64,000 nucleotides of DNA, taken from the NCBI GenBank assembly GCA_047638395.1, contig JBLIMV010000025.1, positions 1 through 64,000 on the forward strand, written 5' to 3'. The DNA is from CAXBCP01 sp047638395 (GTDB lineage: Bacteria; Pseudomonadota; Alphaproteobacteria; MPNO01; UBA830). The translations under genes were made by a program, and so were the position numbers. A model generated the notes under the pieces. The model had not been told where the DNA came from and made no database searches. It saw only the letters and a program-made list of their open reading frames with translations. Position 1 is the first letter of the stretch, and every line of letters starts with the position of its first letter. This document shows positions 41,990 through 50,324 of this stretch, in pieces.

Positions 41990-42886
41990 TTAGCCGACCG
42001 GATTCTCGAGCGTGCCGAGACCGTCGATTGAAAGCGTGCAGATATCGCCCTTTTTCAGGAATATGGGCGGTTTAAACCCAATGCCGACCCCGGCCGGGGT
42101 CCCTGTCGCGATAATATCGCCCGGAATCAGCGTCATTCCCTTAGATAAGGTCGAAATAAGGGTCGGAATATCGAATATCAGGTCTTTCACGACGGAATTC
42201 TGTCGCAATTCGCCGTTAATATGCGCCTGAATACGGGCTTTCTTGATATTGGCGATCTCATCTGCGGTCGCCAGGTAGGGTCCCATCGGGCAGTAATTGT
42301 CGATGTTTTTGCCGATGAACCACTGTTTGTGCTGCTGCTGCAGGACGCGGGCCGTCACGTCGTTGACGATCGTGTAGCCGTAAACGTGCTTCATCGCGTT
42401 GCGCTTTGAGATGCCGCGCCCGCCGGTGCCGATGATGACCGCCAGTTCGACCTCGTAATCCGTTGATTTCGAATGGTCGAGATAGGCTGGAATCTCGTCT
42501 CCCGGCCCGCAAACCGTGGTATTGGCCTTGGAAAAGATGATCGGGTCGGTGGGGATCGCGGATGCATCGGCGGTGGCGTTGAAGCCGCTCGCATCGAATT
42601 CTTTTGCATGCTCGTAGTAATTCTTGCCGACGCAGATGATGTTGCGCCGTGGCATCGGGATCGGGGCGATGACCTTGGCGCGCTTATGGGGGATGCGCGC
42701 ATCTTTCTTGCGGGTGGTCAGCGCTTTTGCAGCCACCGCCAAAGCCTTGTCGCCGCCTTCGATAAAGGAAGACATGTCGCCGGGGAGACGCGGCGCGGCG
42801 ATCGAAAAATCGACGACTTCCGCGCCATCTTCGGTGATCGCGCCGATGCGAACCCTGCCGGCCCGCTTGAACGATACAAGTTTCAT
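41990..42886 (-). CDS. Fumarylacetoacetate hydrolase (FAH) family protein
   Basis: 298 residues from ATG 42886 (MKLVSFKRAGRVRIGAITED) behind GGGGAGAG; the frame is open 66 nt upstream but that start lacks a site. FAH core: NIICVGKNYYEHAKEFDAS, PIIFSKANTTVCGPGDEIP, the metal ligands in STDYEVELAVIIG (D/E-x-E) and YTIVNDVTARVLQ, closing with GDIIATGTPAGVGIGF. Such enzymes hydrolyse acylpyruvates or hydrate/isomerise ring-cleavage products. It diverges from a FadR-type regulator over a region with repeated CCAAT/ATTGG dyads, so that regulator probably controls it. Confidence 0.92.
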   Translation of the reverse strand: MKLVSFKRAGRVRIGAITEDGAEVVDFSIAAPRLPGDMSSFIEGGDKALAVAAKALTTRKKDARIPHKRAKVIAPIPMPRRNIICVGKNYYEHAKEFDASGFNATADASAIPTDPIIFSKANTTVCGPGDEIPAYLDHSKSTDYEVELAVIIGTGGRGISKRNAMKHVYGYTIVNDVTARVLQQQHKQWFIGKNIDNYCPMGPYLATADEIANIKKARIQAHINGELRQNSVVKDLIFDIPTLISTLSKGMTLIPGDIIATGTPAGVGIGFKPPIFLKKGDICTLSIDGLGTLENPVG

Positions 42887-42926
42887 GCTCTCCCCATCTT
42901 CGTATCTGTTTTTCTTTTGACGGTAG

Positions 42927-42962
42927 CCCAATCCAAAATGGGCGTCAACCAATCCACATTGG
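42927..42962. promoter_or_regulatory. Two CCAAT-type dyads in the FAH-fadR-type gene gap
   Basis: CCCA-atccaaaa-TGGG (42927-42942) and CCAAT-ccac-ATTGG (42949-42962) lie immediately upstream of the FAH start and resemble the dyad at 43004-43018. Together they look like operators of the adjacent GntR/FCD regulator. Confidence 0.5.
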
Positions 42963-43003
42963 GACCGGATGACTGGATATCAAGCAACATTTTTGCCCAG
43001 AAG

Positions 43004-43018
43004 TATTGGAAACCAATA
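43004..43018. promoter_or_regulatory. Perfect dyad TATTGG-AAA-CCAATA
   Basis: Six-base arms with a 3-nt centre, 24 nt upstream of the regulator start (43042), followed by another ATTGG half-site at 43023-43027. Likely autoregulatory operator of the GntR/FCD protein. Confidence 0.6.
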
Positions 43019-43041
43019 TGTAATTGGTTTATCTTTCATAG

Positions 43042-43728
43042 ATGAGTACCAGTATTGACGTTATCGCCCGGCAACTCCGGGCCCTGATAGAAAGCGGCGA
43101 GCTCCCGGACGCATCGCGCCTGCCGCCGGAACGCGACCTGGCGGAGAGCTTCGGGGTCAGCCGTGCCGCCATTCGCAAGGCTATGGCTGTGTTGGAGGCC
43201 GACGGGCTGATCTGGCGACATGTCGGGCGCGGCACGTTTATCGGTGCCCGGCCGCCGCAGGAGGCGCCAAACCTCGCCGCCATCACACGCAGCACCCATC
43301 CGGAAGAGGTGATTGAGGTCCGGCTGCTGCTGGAGCCCCATATTGCGGGCCTTGCCGCGCGCCGCGCGACGGCAGGCGACATAGACGCCATGGCTCAGGC
43401 GATCCAGCGCAGCAAAACCGCCAATGATGTTGCCGAGTTCGAATTGTGGGACGGTGCCTATCACCGCGCCATGGCTGAAGCCGCTCATAACACGCTGTTG
43501 CAGGGATTGTTCGATGCGATCAACGCAATCCGCCAGGAAGAGATCTGGGGCCGCCTGAAAGAGGCGTCGCTGACCGGCGCGCGAAAACAGACCTATATCC
43601 GCCAGCACACCGAGTGTTTGGACGCGATCCGCGATCGCGACCCGGTGCAGGCAGAGGCGGTGATGCGCGACCATCTGGAAACCGTGAAGGCCAACATGTT
43701 CGAGCGTGCAAAGGTCGCGGCGGAATAA
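43042..43728 (+). CDS. GntR-family (FadR/FCD subgroup) transcriptional regulator
   Basis: 228 residues. The winged HTH occupies ~1-70 (RLPPERDLAESFGVSRAAIR, LEADGLIWRHVGRGTFIG). The all-helical FCD ligand domain (~90-220) has the metal-binding residues expected for FCD: VRLLLEPHIAGLAARRA (Asp/Glu), LWDGAYHRAMAEAAHN (His) and YIRQHTECLDAIRDRDP (His). It probably binds a carboxylate ligand and controls the divergent FAH gene and itself. The upstream region has three CCAAT/ATTGG dyads. Confidence 0.92.
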   Translation: MSTSIDVIARQLRALIESGELPDASRLPPERDLAESFGVSRAAIRKAMAVLEADGLIWRHVGRGTFIGARPPQEAPNLAAITRSTHPEEVIEVRLLLEPHIAGLAARRATAGDIDAMAQAIQRSKTANDVAEFELWDGAYHRAMAEAAHNTLLQGLFDAINAIRQEEIWGRLKEASLTGARKQTYIRQHTECLDAIRDRDPVQAEAVMRDHLETVKANMFERAKVAAE

Positions 43729-43773
43729 GGCGCCGACATCTCACATCTGCAGGTGCCCGCGAAAGTAGGGCTG

Positions 43774-43795
43774 GTAATACTTTGTTAAGTATTAC
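43774..43795. repeat. AT-rich perfect inverted repeat between convergent genes
   Basis: GTAATACTT-tgtt-AAGTATTAC, a 9-bp perfect stem between the GntR-type gene and the S-formylglutathione hydrolase gene. A poly-A rather than poly-T run follows on the + strand, so it is not a standard terminator in either direction. Confidence 0.55.
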
Positions 43796-43806
43796 TCAAA
43801 AAACCG

Positions 43807-44652
43807 TTAGTTTTCCGCCAATTCGGTCGCATGATGACGTAGATGATCGCCGATTACCGAGGCGATGAAGAAATAGCTGTGATCGTATCCTTCGCGGCGA
43901 TTGACCGTAATTTTCTGGCCGACCTCGGCGCAGGCCGCCTCCAACAGATGGGGGTGTAGCTGTCCGTCGAGGAAATTATCGGCGAGGCCCTGATCGACCA
44001 GAATGCTGGCGCGAGCCGATCCGTCGCCGCTGGTCTTCATCAGTTCGGTCGTATCATACTGCGCCCACGCGGCGCGATCGACGCCGAGATAGGCCGTAAG
44101 CGCCTTGTCACCCCATGGGCATTGCATCGGTGCGCAGATTGGCGCGACGGCAGAGGCCGACGTGAAAGTATCGGGGTTTTTGAGCCAGATCGTCAGCGCG
44201 CCATGACCGCCCATCGAATGGCCCATAATGCCCTGGCGCGTCCAGTCACCGGCGAAGTTGTCTTGCAGCACCGCCGGCAGGTCGCGGGTGATATAGGAAT
44301 ACATGTTGAAATGCGTCGACCATGGCGCTTCGGTTGCATCCAGATAGAACCCGGCCCCCTGGCCGAGATCGTAGGCGCCGTCGTCTGGCACGTTTTCACC
44401 GCGCGGGCTGGTATCGGGTGCGACGACCATCAGTCCAAGCTCTGCGGCGACGCCATAGGCACCGGACTTGGTGGTAAAATTGTCCTCGGTGCAGGTCAGA
44501 CCGGACAACCAGGTGACGACGGGCACCGGGCCATCATTGGCCTGTGGCGGCACAAAGACTGAAAACCGCATATCGCCTGCACAGGCCTCGGATGCGTGAC
44601 TGTAATAACCGATGGTCCCGCCATGGGTACGATGCTGAGCGATGGTTTCCAT
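43807..44652 (-). CDS. fghA: S-formylglutathione hydrolase
   Basis: 281 residues from ATG 44652 (METIAQHRTHGGTIGYYSH); the frame is open to 44748 but homologues begin here. Esterase-D fold with the nucleophile in GHSMGGHGALTIWLKN, oxyanion region SGLTCTEDNF, catalytic Asp in DQGLADNFLDGQLHP, and His in YDHSYFFIASVIGDHL. It hydrolyses S-formylglutathione to formate and glutathione, the second step of glutathione-dependent formaldehyde detoxification. Its usual partner, the formaldehyde dehydrogenase AdhC, is not in the window. Confidence 0.93.
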   Translation of the reverse strand: METIAQHRTHGGTIGYYSHASEACAGDMRFSVFVPPQANDGPVPVVTWLSGLTCTEDNFTTKSGAYGVAAELGLMVVAPDTSPRGENVPDDGAYDLGQGAGFYLDATEAPWSTHFNMYSYITRDLPAVLQDNFAGDWTRQGIMGHSMGGHGALTIWLKNPDTFTSASAVAPICAPMQCPWGDKALTAYLGVDRAAWAQYDTTELMKTSGDGSARASILVDQGLADNFLDGQLHPHLLEAACAEVGQKITVNRREGYDHSYFFIASVIGDHLRHHATELAEN

Positions 44653-44963
44653 AAACTGCGGCTCGTTCTGTTTGAATTTAGGGAGCGAAATTATCTGTCG
44701 ATGTCTTACAGGGAACCGGCGATCTGATCCAGAAGGTGTCAGCCGCATGGAATCATCATTTGACTTGAAGTTTGGAATTTACTAACTATTTCGATGTTAT
44801 CGGGGCGGTGCTCTACCGGATCTCCCCGAAAAGAACTCCAAAAAAAAACAAATACCAAAATAAGAAAAGACGCCCGACACTTCAGAAGTGCTCAGCCGTT
44901 GTTCCGTTTCCCAAGTACCTATCCGGTACTGTGTCTCCCAATCCCCATTCCCGGTCGGAAACC
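44653..44963. other. Intergenic region and leader upstream of rho
   Basis: 311 nt between the divergent S-formylglutathione hydrolase and rho. An in-frame open extension of rho to 44772 exists but is Lys/Pro-rich and non-homologous, so it is treated as leader. A TTGACT hexamer at 44760-44765 may be a -35 box, though no good -10 follows at 17 nt. An A-rich run (44838-44858) and a C-rich, G-poor stretch before the start are present. Rho of many bacteria autoregulates through such leaders (inference). Confidence 0.4.
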
Positions 44964-46220
44964 ATGAACCTCAAAGAACTCAAACAGAAAACCCCCGCCG
45001 ATCTCCTCACCTATGCTGAAGAGCTAGAGATCGAAAACGCCTCGACGATGCGCAAACAGGACATCATGTTCGGCATCCTCAAGCAGCTGGCGGAAAACGA
45101 CGTGCCGATTTTCGGCGACGGCGTCATTGAAATCCTGCAGGACGGCTTCGGCTTTCTGCGCTCGCCCGAAGCGAACTACCTGCCGGGCCCCGACGACATT
45201 TATGTCTCGCCCAGCCAGATCCGGCGCTTCGCGCTGCGCACCGGCGATACGGTCGAGGGTGAGATCCGCGCGCCCAAGGACGGCGAGCGGTATTTTGCCT
45301 TGCTCAAGGTCGGGCTGATTAATTTCGACGAGCCGGACAAGGTCCGCCACCGCATCAATTTCGACAACCTGACGCCGCTCTATCCCGAAGAAAAACTGAT
45401 GCTCGGCAGCGACGATCCGACCAACAAGGATATGACGCCGCGTATCGTCGATCTGATCACCCCGCTCGGCAAAGGCCAGCGCGGCCTGATCGTGGCACCG
45501 CCGCGTACCGGCAAGACGATGATGCTGCAGTCTATTGCCGCGGCGATCACCGCAAACCACCCGGAAGTCTATCTGATTGTGCTGCTGATCGATGAGCGGC
45601 CCGAAGAAGTGACCGACATGCAGCGTTCGGTGAATGGCGAGGTTATCGCGTCGACCTTCGATGAGCCCGCCTCGCGTCACGTGCAGGTTTCCGAAATGGT
45701 GATCGAAAAAGCCAAGCGGCTGGTCGAACACAAGCTTGATGTCGTCATCCTGCTCGATTCCATTACCCGTCTTGCGCGCGCCTATAACACGGTTGTGCCG
45801 TCATCCGGCAAGGTGCTGACCGGTGGCGTCGATGCCAACGCGCTGCAGCGCCCGAAACGTTTCTTCGGTGCGGCCCGGAATATCGAAGAAGGCGGCTCGA
45901 TGACCATCATCGGTACCGCGCTGATCGATACCGGTTCGCGCATGGACGAAGTTATCTTCGAGGAATTCAAGGGCACGGGTAATTCCGAAATCATCCTCGA
46001 CCGAAAACTCGCCGACAAGCGCACCTTCCCGGCGATGGACATCACCAAGTCCGGCACCCGCAAGGAAGAACTGCTGGTCGACAAGGGCACACTGTCCAAG
46101 ATGTGGGTCCTGCGGCGCATTCTGACGCCGATGGGCGTGGTCGATTCCATGGAATTCCTGGTCGGCAAGCTCAAAGGCACCAAGTCGAACGAGGACTTCT
46201 TCGATTCCATGAACCAGTAG
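44964..46220 (+). CDS. rho: Transcription termination factor Rho
   Basis: 418 residues from ATG 44964 (MNLKELKQKTPADLLTYAEE). N-terminal helical bundle and cold-shock-like RNA-binding domain (GFGFLRSPEANYLPGPDDIY, VSPSQIRRFALRTGD), Walker A GLIVAPPRTGKTMMLQSIAA, Walker B VVILLDSITRLARAYN, Q loop and R-loop regions (SSGKVLTGGVDANALQRPKR). Hexameric RNA-dependent ATPase that ends transcription. A strong hairpin terminator follows. In relatives rho often directly follows hemJ; here 4.8 kb intervene. Confidence 0.97.
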   Translation: MNLKELKQKTPADLLTYAEELEIENASTMRKQDIMFGILKQLAENDVPIFGDGVIEILQDGFGFLRSPEANYLPGPDDIYVSPSQIRRFALRTGDTVEGEIRAPKDGERYFALLKVGLINFDEPDKVRHRINFDNLTPLYPEEKLMLGSDDPTNKDMTPRIVDLITPLGKGQRGLIVAPPRTGKTMMLQSIAAAITANHPEVYLIVLLIDERPEEVTDMQRSVNGEVIASTFDEPASRHVQVSEMVIEKAKRLVEHKLDVVILLDSITRLARAYNTVVPSSGKVLTGGVDANALQRPKRFFGAARNIEEGGSMTIIGTALIDTGSRMDEVIFEEFKGTGNSEIILDRKLADKRTFPAMDITKSGTRKEELLVDKGTLSKMWVLRRILTPMGVVDSMEFLVGKLKGTKSNEDFFDSMNQ

Positions 46221-46240
46221 GCGTCCGGCTATGGTGAATT

Positions 46241-46274
46241 AAAAAAGGGCGCCCCGACCGGGGCGCCCTTTTTT
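46241..46274. terminator. Bidirectional Rho-independent terminator after rho
   Basis: Six A, GGGCGCCCC, loop GACC, GGGGCGCCC, six T. A perfect 15-bp symmetric stem including A/T ends serves both rho (rightwards) and the convergent quinone oxidoreductase (stop at 46297). Confidence 0.95.
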
Positions 46275-46296
46275 ATATCGGTAACTGAACCCGGGT

Positions 46297-47271
46297 TCAC
46301 GGCTCCAGGATGATCGATCCCGTGGTCTTGCGCGCCGCCAGGTCACGATGGGCGCGGGCGGCTTCGCGGAGGGAATACTTGTGGTTCACCTCGATCTTCA
46401 CGTCGCCGGATTTGATCATTTTCATCACGTCGCCGGCCATTTTGCGCATGTTCTCGGGCGTGTCGGCGAAGTGGAACAGGGTCGGGCGCGTCATCATCAG
46501 CGAGCCCTTCTGTGCCAGGATGGCCGGATCGAACGGCGGGATTGGGCCCGATGCGTTACCGAATGTGACGAACAGGCCACGCTGCTGCAGGCAGTCGAGC
46601 GATGCCGGGAACGTGCCCTTGCCGATTGAATCGTACACCACCGGCACCATCGCGCCCTTGGTGATTTTGCGCACCCGGTCGACGAAGTTTTCGCGGCTGT
46701 AGATGATCGGGTAATCGCAGCCATGTGCTTTGGCCAGCCGTGCCTTGCCGGGGGAGCCGACGGTGCCGATGACGGTCGCGCCGAGCGCTTTGGCCCACTG
46801 GCACAGGATCAGTCCGACACCGCCAGCGGCGGCATGGATCAGGATCGTGTCGCCCTTGCTGACTTTGTAGACCTGGCGGATCAGGAACTGCACGGTCATG
46901 CCCTGCAGCATCATTGCGGCGGCCGTATCGTCTGAAATCTCGCGCGGCACCTTGACCAGCTTGCCAGCGTCGATGTTGCGGATCTCGGCGTAGCAGCCTG
47001 ATCCTGCAGTACCCGTTGCCACACGGTCGCCGATCTTGAACCCGGTCACGCCGGCGCCAACCGCCTCGATCTCGCCGCACATCTCACCGCCTGGCGTAAA
47101 CGGCAGCGGCATCGGATACAGGCCAGCGCGCTGATAGATATCGATAAAGTTCACCCCGATGGCGCGCGCGCGAACGGTGACCTCGCCCTTCGCGGGCCGG
47201 CCGACCTCGATGTCGCGCCACTTCATGACCGAGGGCGAGCCGGTTTCTTCGACGACGATTGCTTTAGGCAT
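46297..47271 (-). CDS. Quinone oxidoreductase (NADPH:quinone reductase, MDR family)
   Basis: 324 residues. Zinc-free medium-chain reductase: FIDIYQRAGLYPMPLPFTPG, substrate loop GEIEAVGAGVTGFKIGDRVA, NADPH-binding ILIHAAAGGVGLILCQWAKA and the late TFGNASGPIPPFDP. The C-terminus SLREAARAHRDLAARKTTG is typical of the QOR subgroup. It reduces quinones or enones with NADPH in the cytoplasm. Convergent with rho over a shared terminator; 133 nt separate it from the dienelactone hydrolase gene, same strand. Confidence 0.92.
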   Translation of the reverse strand: MPKAIVVEETGSPSVMKWRDIEVGRPAKGEVTVRARAIGVNFIDIYQRAGLYPMPLPFTPGGEMCGEIEAVGAGVTGFKIGDRVATGTAGSGCYAEIRNIDAGKLVKVPREISDDTAAAMMLQGMTVQFLIRQVYKVSKGDTILIHAAAGGVGLILCQWAKALGATVIGTVGSPGKARLAKAHGCDYPIIYSRENFVDRVRKITKGAMVPVVYDSIGKGTFPASLDCLQQRGLFVTFGNASGPIPPFDPAILAQKGSLMMTRPTLFHFADTPENMRKMAGDVMKMIKSGDVKIEVNHKYSLREAARAHRDLAARKTTGSIILEP

Positions 47272-47403
47272 GTGTGCTTCCTTCTTTGAGCGATGGTCGG
47301 GCTCGTCTGAGCCACATCATTCTATTCGCGACGGGCGGACCCCATGTCCGTCCCGTGAAAAATCTGCAGTTGTCTGGCAGGAGTACCCGGATTGTCAGGA
47401 TTG

Positions 47404-48111
47404 TCAGGATCCGAGGTTCTTCCGAAACAGGTCCGCCGTGCGGTTGTTCGCCGTCAGCGCGGCATCGGCGTCGAAATTGTCACCGCCGATCCGGGCAAAA
47501 GCATGATCGACCCCCGGATAGGCGTGGACAACGACATGTTCGTTACCCTTCAGCGCCGTTTTGATCTTTTCCTGTGCGTCGGGCGGGCAGAAACCGTCGA
47601 GTTCCGCGACATGCAGGATAAGCGGGTTTCTGATGTTCGACGCCATATCCAGAGAATCCTCGATCTGGACCGGGTAATAGCCGGAACAGGCATCGGCATC
47701 GGTAAAGCACGCCGTTGCATAGGCGAGACTGCCGCCGAGGCAGTATCCGACCGCGCCGACTTTGCCGGAACATCCGTCCATGCCACGTATATGTGCAATC
47801 GTCGCGCCGATATCGCCGACACCTTTTTCGAAATCGGGCAGGAACGCGTTCATCAATGCGAACGCTTTGTCCCATTCTTCCTGACTTTTGTCGGTCAGCT
47901 GGACGCCGGGTTCAATACGCCAGAACAGATCGGGTGCGACAGCGATATAGCCGTCGGCAGCGAACCCGTCGCACAGATCGCGCATGACCTGATTTACGCC
48001 GAAGATTTCCTGAAGCACGACAATACCGGGGCCCGTGCCGGATTCCGGCATGGCGCAATAGGCAGAGAAAGAGCCGCTGCCATCGGCAGCCTGGATCGAT
48101 ATATCTGGCAT
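47404..48111 (-). CDS. Dienelactone hydrolase family protein
   Basis: 235 residues. The catalytic Cys is in GAVGYCLGGSLAYATA, a Glu that activates it in IVVLQEIFGVNQVMRDLCDG, Asp in LHVAELDGFCPP and His in YPGVDHAFARIGG, as in carboxymethylenebutenolidase. Such enzymes open lactones in chlorocatechol or related pathways, but many homologues have other roles, and no catechol genes adjoin. Good GGGGGG ribosome site before ATG 48111. Confidence 0.9.
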   Translation of the reverse strand: MPDISIQAADGSGSFSAYCAMPESGTGPGIVVLQEIFGVNQVMRDLCDGFAADGYIAVAPDLFWRIEPGVQLTDKSQEEWDKAFALMNAFLPDFEKGVGDIGATIAHIRGMDGCSGKVGAVGYCLGGSLAYATACFTDADACSGYYPVQIEDSLDMASNIRNPLILHVAELDGFCPPDAQEKIKTALKGNEHVVVHAYPGVDHAFARIGGDNFDADAALTANNRTADLFRKNLGS

Positions 48112-48221
48112 GGTGCCCCCCGGAAACTAGACTGACAATCAGGTTAACCGCTTCTTATTACAGGCATAATACCGCCACGAGGACGAAAAGTCACTGATCA
48201 ATCAAGTGTTTAGACGTGCGT

Positions 48222-48692
48222 TTAGAGCAAACGTGCTGTGCGATTTTCGATATCTAGAAGCGCCCCTTTGGTCTTCAGCCCGCCTTTTCCGGAATATCCG
48301 CCGGATCCGCCATTGGCGGCCAACACCCGGTGACAGGGCAGGATGACCGGGATCGGGTTGGCCCCGCAGGCGCCGCCCACGGCGCGCGGAACGGTGCCTG
48401 CCCGTTTCGCCAGCTCGCCATAGGTCCAGGTCTCGCCATACGGTATTTCATTCATCGCCCACCAGACGCGTTTCTGATAGTCGGTGCCCGGCGGCGAAAG
48501 CGGCAGGTCAAACTCGGTCAGCGTGCCGTCGAAATAGGCGGCAATCTGGCGGGCTGCCTCGGCCAATAACGGTGTCGGGCCCCCATCGGGAAGGTCGTCC
48601 GGTGTGTCGCCCCAGCCAAGCCTCACCAGCGCACCGTCCTGTTCGACAAGGGTAAGCGGGCCGACCGCAGAGGGGATGTTGAGTACTGGCAT
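48222..48692 (-). CDS. ogt: Methylated-DNA-protein-cysteine methyltransferase
   Basis: 156 residues, single Ogt domain: TDYQKRVWWAMNEIPYGETW, TYGELAKRAGTVPRAVGGAC, and the acceptor Cys in NPIPVILPCHRVLAANGGSG. The asparagine hinge and Tyr flipping residues (GGYSGKGGLKTKGALLDIE) are conserved. It removes alkyl groups from O6-alkylguanine. This is the second such activity in the window, beside the AraC-fused form at 29342-30280. Confidence 0.94.
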   Translation of the reverse strand: MPVLNIPSAVGPLTLVEQDGALVRLGWGDTPDDLPDGGPTPLLAEAARQIAAYFDGTLTEFDLPLSPPGTDYQKRVWWAMNEIPYGETWTYGELAKRAGTVPRAVGGACGANPIPVILPCHRVLAANGGSGGYSGKGGLKTKGALLDIENRTARLL

Positions 48693-48770
48693 AGGGGTAT
48701 TCTAAGCGCCGCTGGCGCGGACCGCCAGAAATCCGTTTAACCGCGGCGGTCAGATCGCTAATGTCCCGCC

Positions 48771-49418
48771 ATGGAGCGCGGATATATAGACATTTATTGC
48801 GAACGCATCGGGCCCGGGCTCTGGGCGGAGCCGTTCAATGCAGTGACGAACCTCGCATTCATCATCGCCGCATTTTTCCTCGTCCGGATGATCCTGCGTG
48901 CCGATGCAGTGGTCCGCCGCGATCCTGCGGTTTGGGTGCTCACCGGGCTGGTCTTCGTGATCGGGATCGGCAGTGGGCTCTTCCATACCTTCGCATCCCG
49001 TTGGGCGCTGTTGATGGACGTAATCCCCATCGCCTTCTTCATTCTGATCTACACCTGGTACGCGGTCCGCCGTTTGGCCGGTGCTCCGGTCTGGGTCTCC
49101 GTGCTCAGCGTCGCCGCTGTGCTCGGGCTCGCGATGGCAATCCCCCTGCTGACTGGCTTGCGCGGGGGCACATATTTTGCGGCGCTGGCCGCGTTAGTGG
49201 TGATTGGTGGCTATCTGAAATTCCGACGCGGGCATGCGGGCGGACCGGCTTTGTTGGTTGCCGCCGGCACATTCGCTGTGTCGCTGACATTCCGAACCAT
49301 CGATGCGCCGCTTTGTGAGGCGGTTCCCGTCGGCACCCATTTCATGTGGCATATGCTGAATGGCTGTGTGTTGTTTATTGTCGTCCGCGCACTGGTGTTG
49401 TTCGGCCGCCGGGTTTGA
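48771..49418 (+). CDS. Ceramidase-like (CREST superfamily) membrane protein
   Basis: 215 residues, about seven transmembrane helices. Starts MERGYIDIYCERIGPGLWAE; conserved catalytic positions of alkaline ceramidases are visible: PFNAVTNLAFIIAAF, GIGSGLFHTFASRWALLMDV (Ser/His and Asp), and PVGTHFMWHMLNGCVLF (His-x3-His). The family hydrolyses ceramide in eukaryotes; bacterial members are widespread and mostly untested, so the substrate may be another amide lipid. Upstream ogt is divergent. Confidence 0.8.
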   Translation: MERGYIDIYCERIGPGLWAEPFNAVTNLAFIIAAFFLVRMILRADAVVRRDPAVWVLTGLVFVIGIGSGLFHTFASRWALLMDVIPIAFFILIYTWYAVRRLAGAPVWVSVLSVAAVLGLAMAIPLLTGLRGGTYFAALAALVVIGGYLKFRRGHAGGPALLVAAGTFAVSLTFRTIDAPLCEAVPVGTHFMWHMLNGCVLFIVVRALVLFGRRV

Positions 49419-49485
49419 CCGGTCTGGCTTCGTTGCCTAATTAGCCTTCAACCGTTTCACCTATCCCCAAAAAAAGAGAGTCCAC

Positions 49486-50190
49486 ATGAGCGATCTTTCC
49501 GCTTTTCAGATCACCAAACGCTGGCCCGCCAAAAACCCCGATATCCTGCAGCTTTATTCGCTGCCGACCCCGAACGGCGTAAAGGCGTCGATCGTGCTGG
49601 AAGAAACCGGCCTGCCGTATGAGGCACATCTCGTGTCCTTTGGCACCGATGATCAGATGACACCCGAATTCCTGTCGCTCAATCCGAATAACAAAATCCC
49701 GGCGATCATCGATCCCGACGGGCCCGGTGGTCAGCCCATCGGTTTGTGGGAAAGCGGTGCGATCCTGGTTTATCTCGCCGAAAAAACCGGCAAGCTGCTG
49801 CCGACTGATCCGGCAGCGCGCTATGAATGTCTGCAATGGCTTATGTTCCAGATGGGCGGCGTTGGGCCGATGTTCGGCCAGCTCGGTCATTTCCATAAAT
49901 TTGCCGCCGATAAAATTACGGATGACTACCCCACCAACCGGTACCGCGATGAGACCAAGCGGCTGCTGGGCGTGCTCGACGCCCGTCTTGCCGATCGGGA
50001 ATTCATCATGGGCGGCGACTACTCGATCGCCGATATCGCGATCTTCCCCTGGGTCCGTGTGATCGATGGTTTTTACGGTGCGGGCGCGCTTGTCGGTATC
50101 GATGATTTCAAACAGGTGAATGCGTGGGTTGCCCGCTGCGAGGCGCGCCCGGCATCCAAGGTGGGGTTGGATACGCCGTCGCGCGGCTAG
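49486..50190 (+). CDS. Glutathione S-transferase family protein (Nu class, YfcG/YghU-like)
   Basis: 234 residues. The N-terminal thioredoxin domain is preceded by a short extension (SAFQITKRWPAKNPDILQ), then LYSLPTPNGVKASIVLEETG, where Thr/Asn replace the usual Tyr/Ser/Cys as in Nu-class GSTs, NPNNKIPAIIDPDGPGGQPI (cis-Pro) and LWESGAILVYLAEKTGKLLP (Glu-Ser). The helical C-terminal domain has MGGDYSIADIAIFPWV. Nu-class members of E. coli are disulfide reductases that bind two glutathiones. Confidence 0.92.
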   Translation: MSDLSAFQITKRWPAKNPDILQLYSLPTPNGVKASIVLEETGLPYEAHLVSFGTDDQMTPEFLSLNPNNKIPAIIDPDGPGGQPIGLWESGAILVYLAEKTGKLLPTDPAARYECLQWLMFQMGGVGPMFGQLGHFHKFAADKITDDYPTNRYRDETKRLLGVLDARLADREFIMGGDYSIADIAIFPWVRVIDGFYGAGALVGIDDFKQVNAWVARCEARPASKVGLDTPSRG

Positions 50191-50324
50191 AAATTTTCCG
50201 ACCAGTGGAGGCGCGTCTTTCCGCCGGTCGGAATGATTTTAGCTAAACGACAACCTCCCCGGGCTTGTCCTGCCGGCGCAATTGTTCCTACACTGACGCT
50301 TCAATTGGGGTAGGAGCCACAAAG

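Noticed and set aside
43774..43795. Terminator between the GntR-type and S-formylglutathione hydrolase genes
   Set aside because: The stem is perfect but AT-rich and followed by A rather than T on the plus strand, and no T-run exists on the minus side, so it is listed only as an inverted repeat.
44772..44963. 64-residue N-terminal extension of Rho
   Set aside because: Open in frame but Lys/Pro/Ser-rich, lacks a ribosome site and is unlike the conserved Rho N-terminus, which begins at MNLKELKQ.
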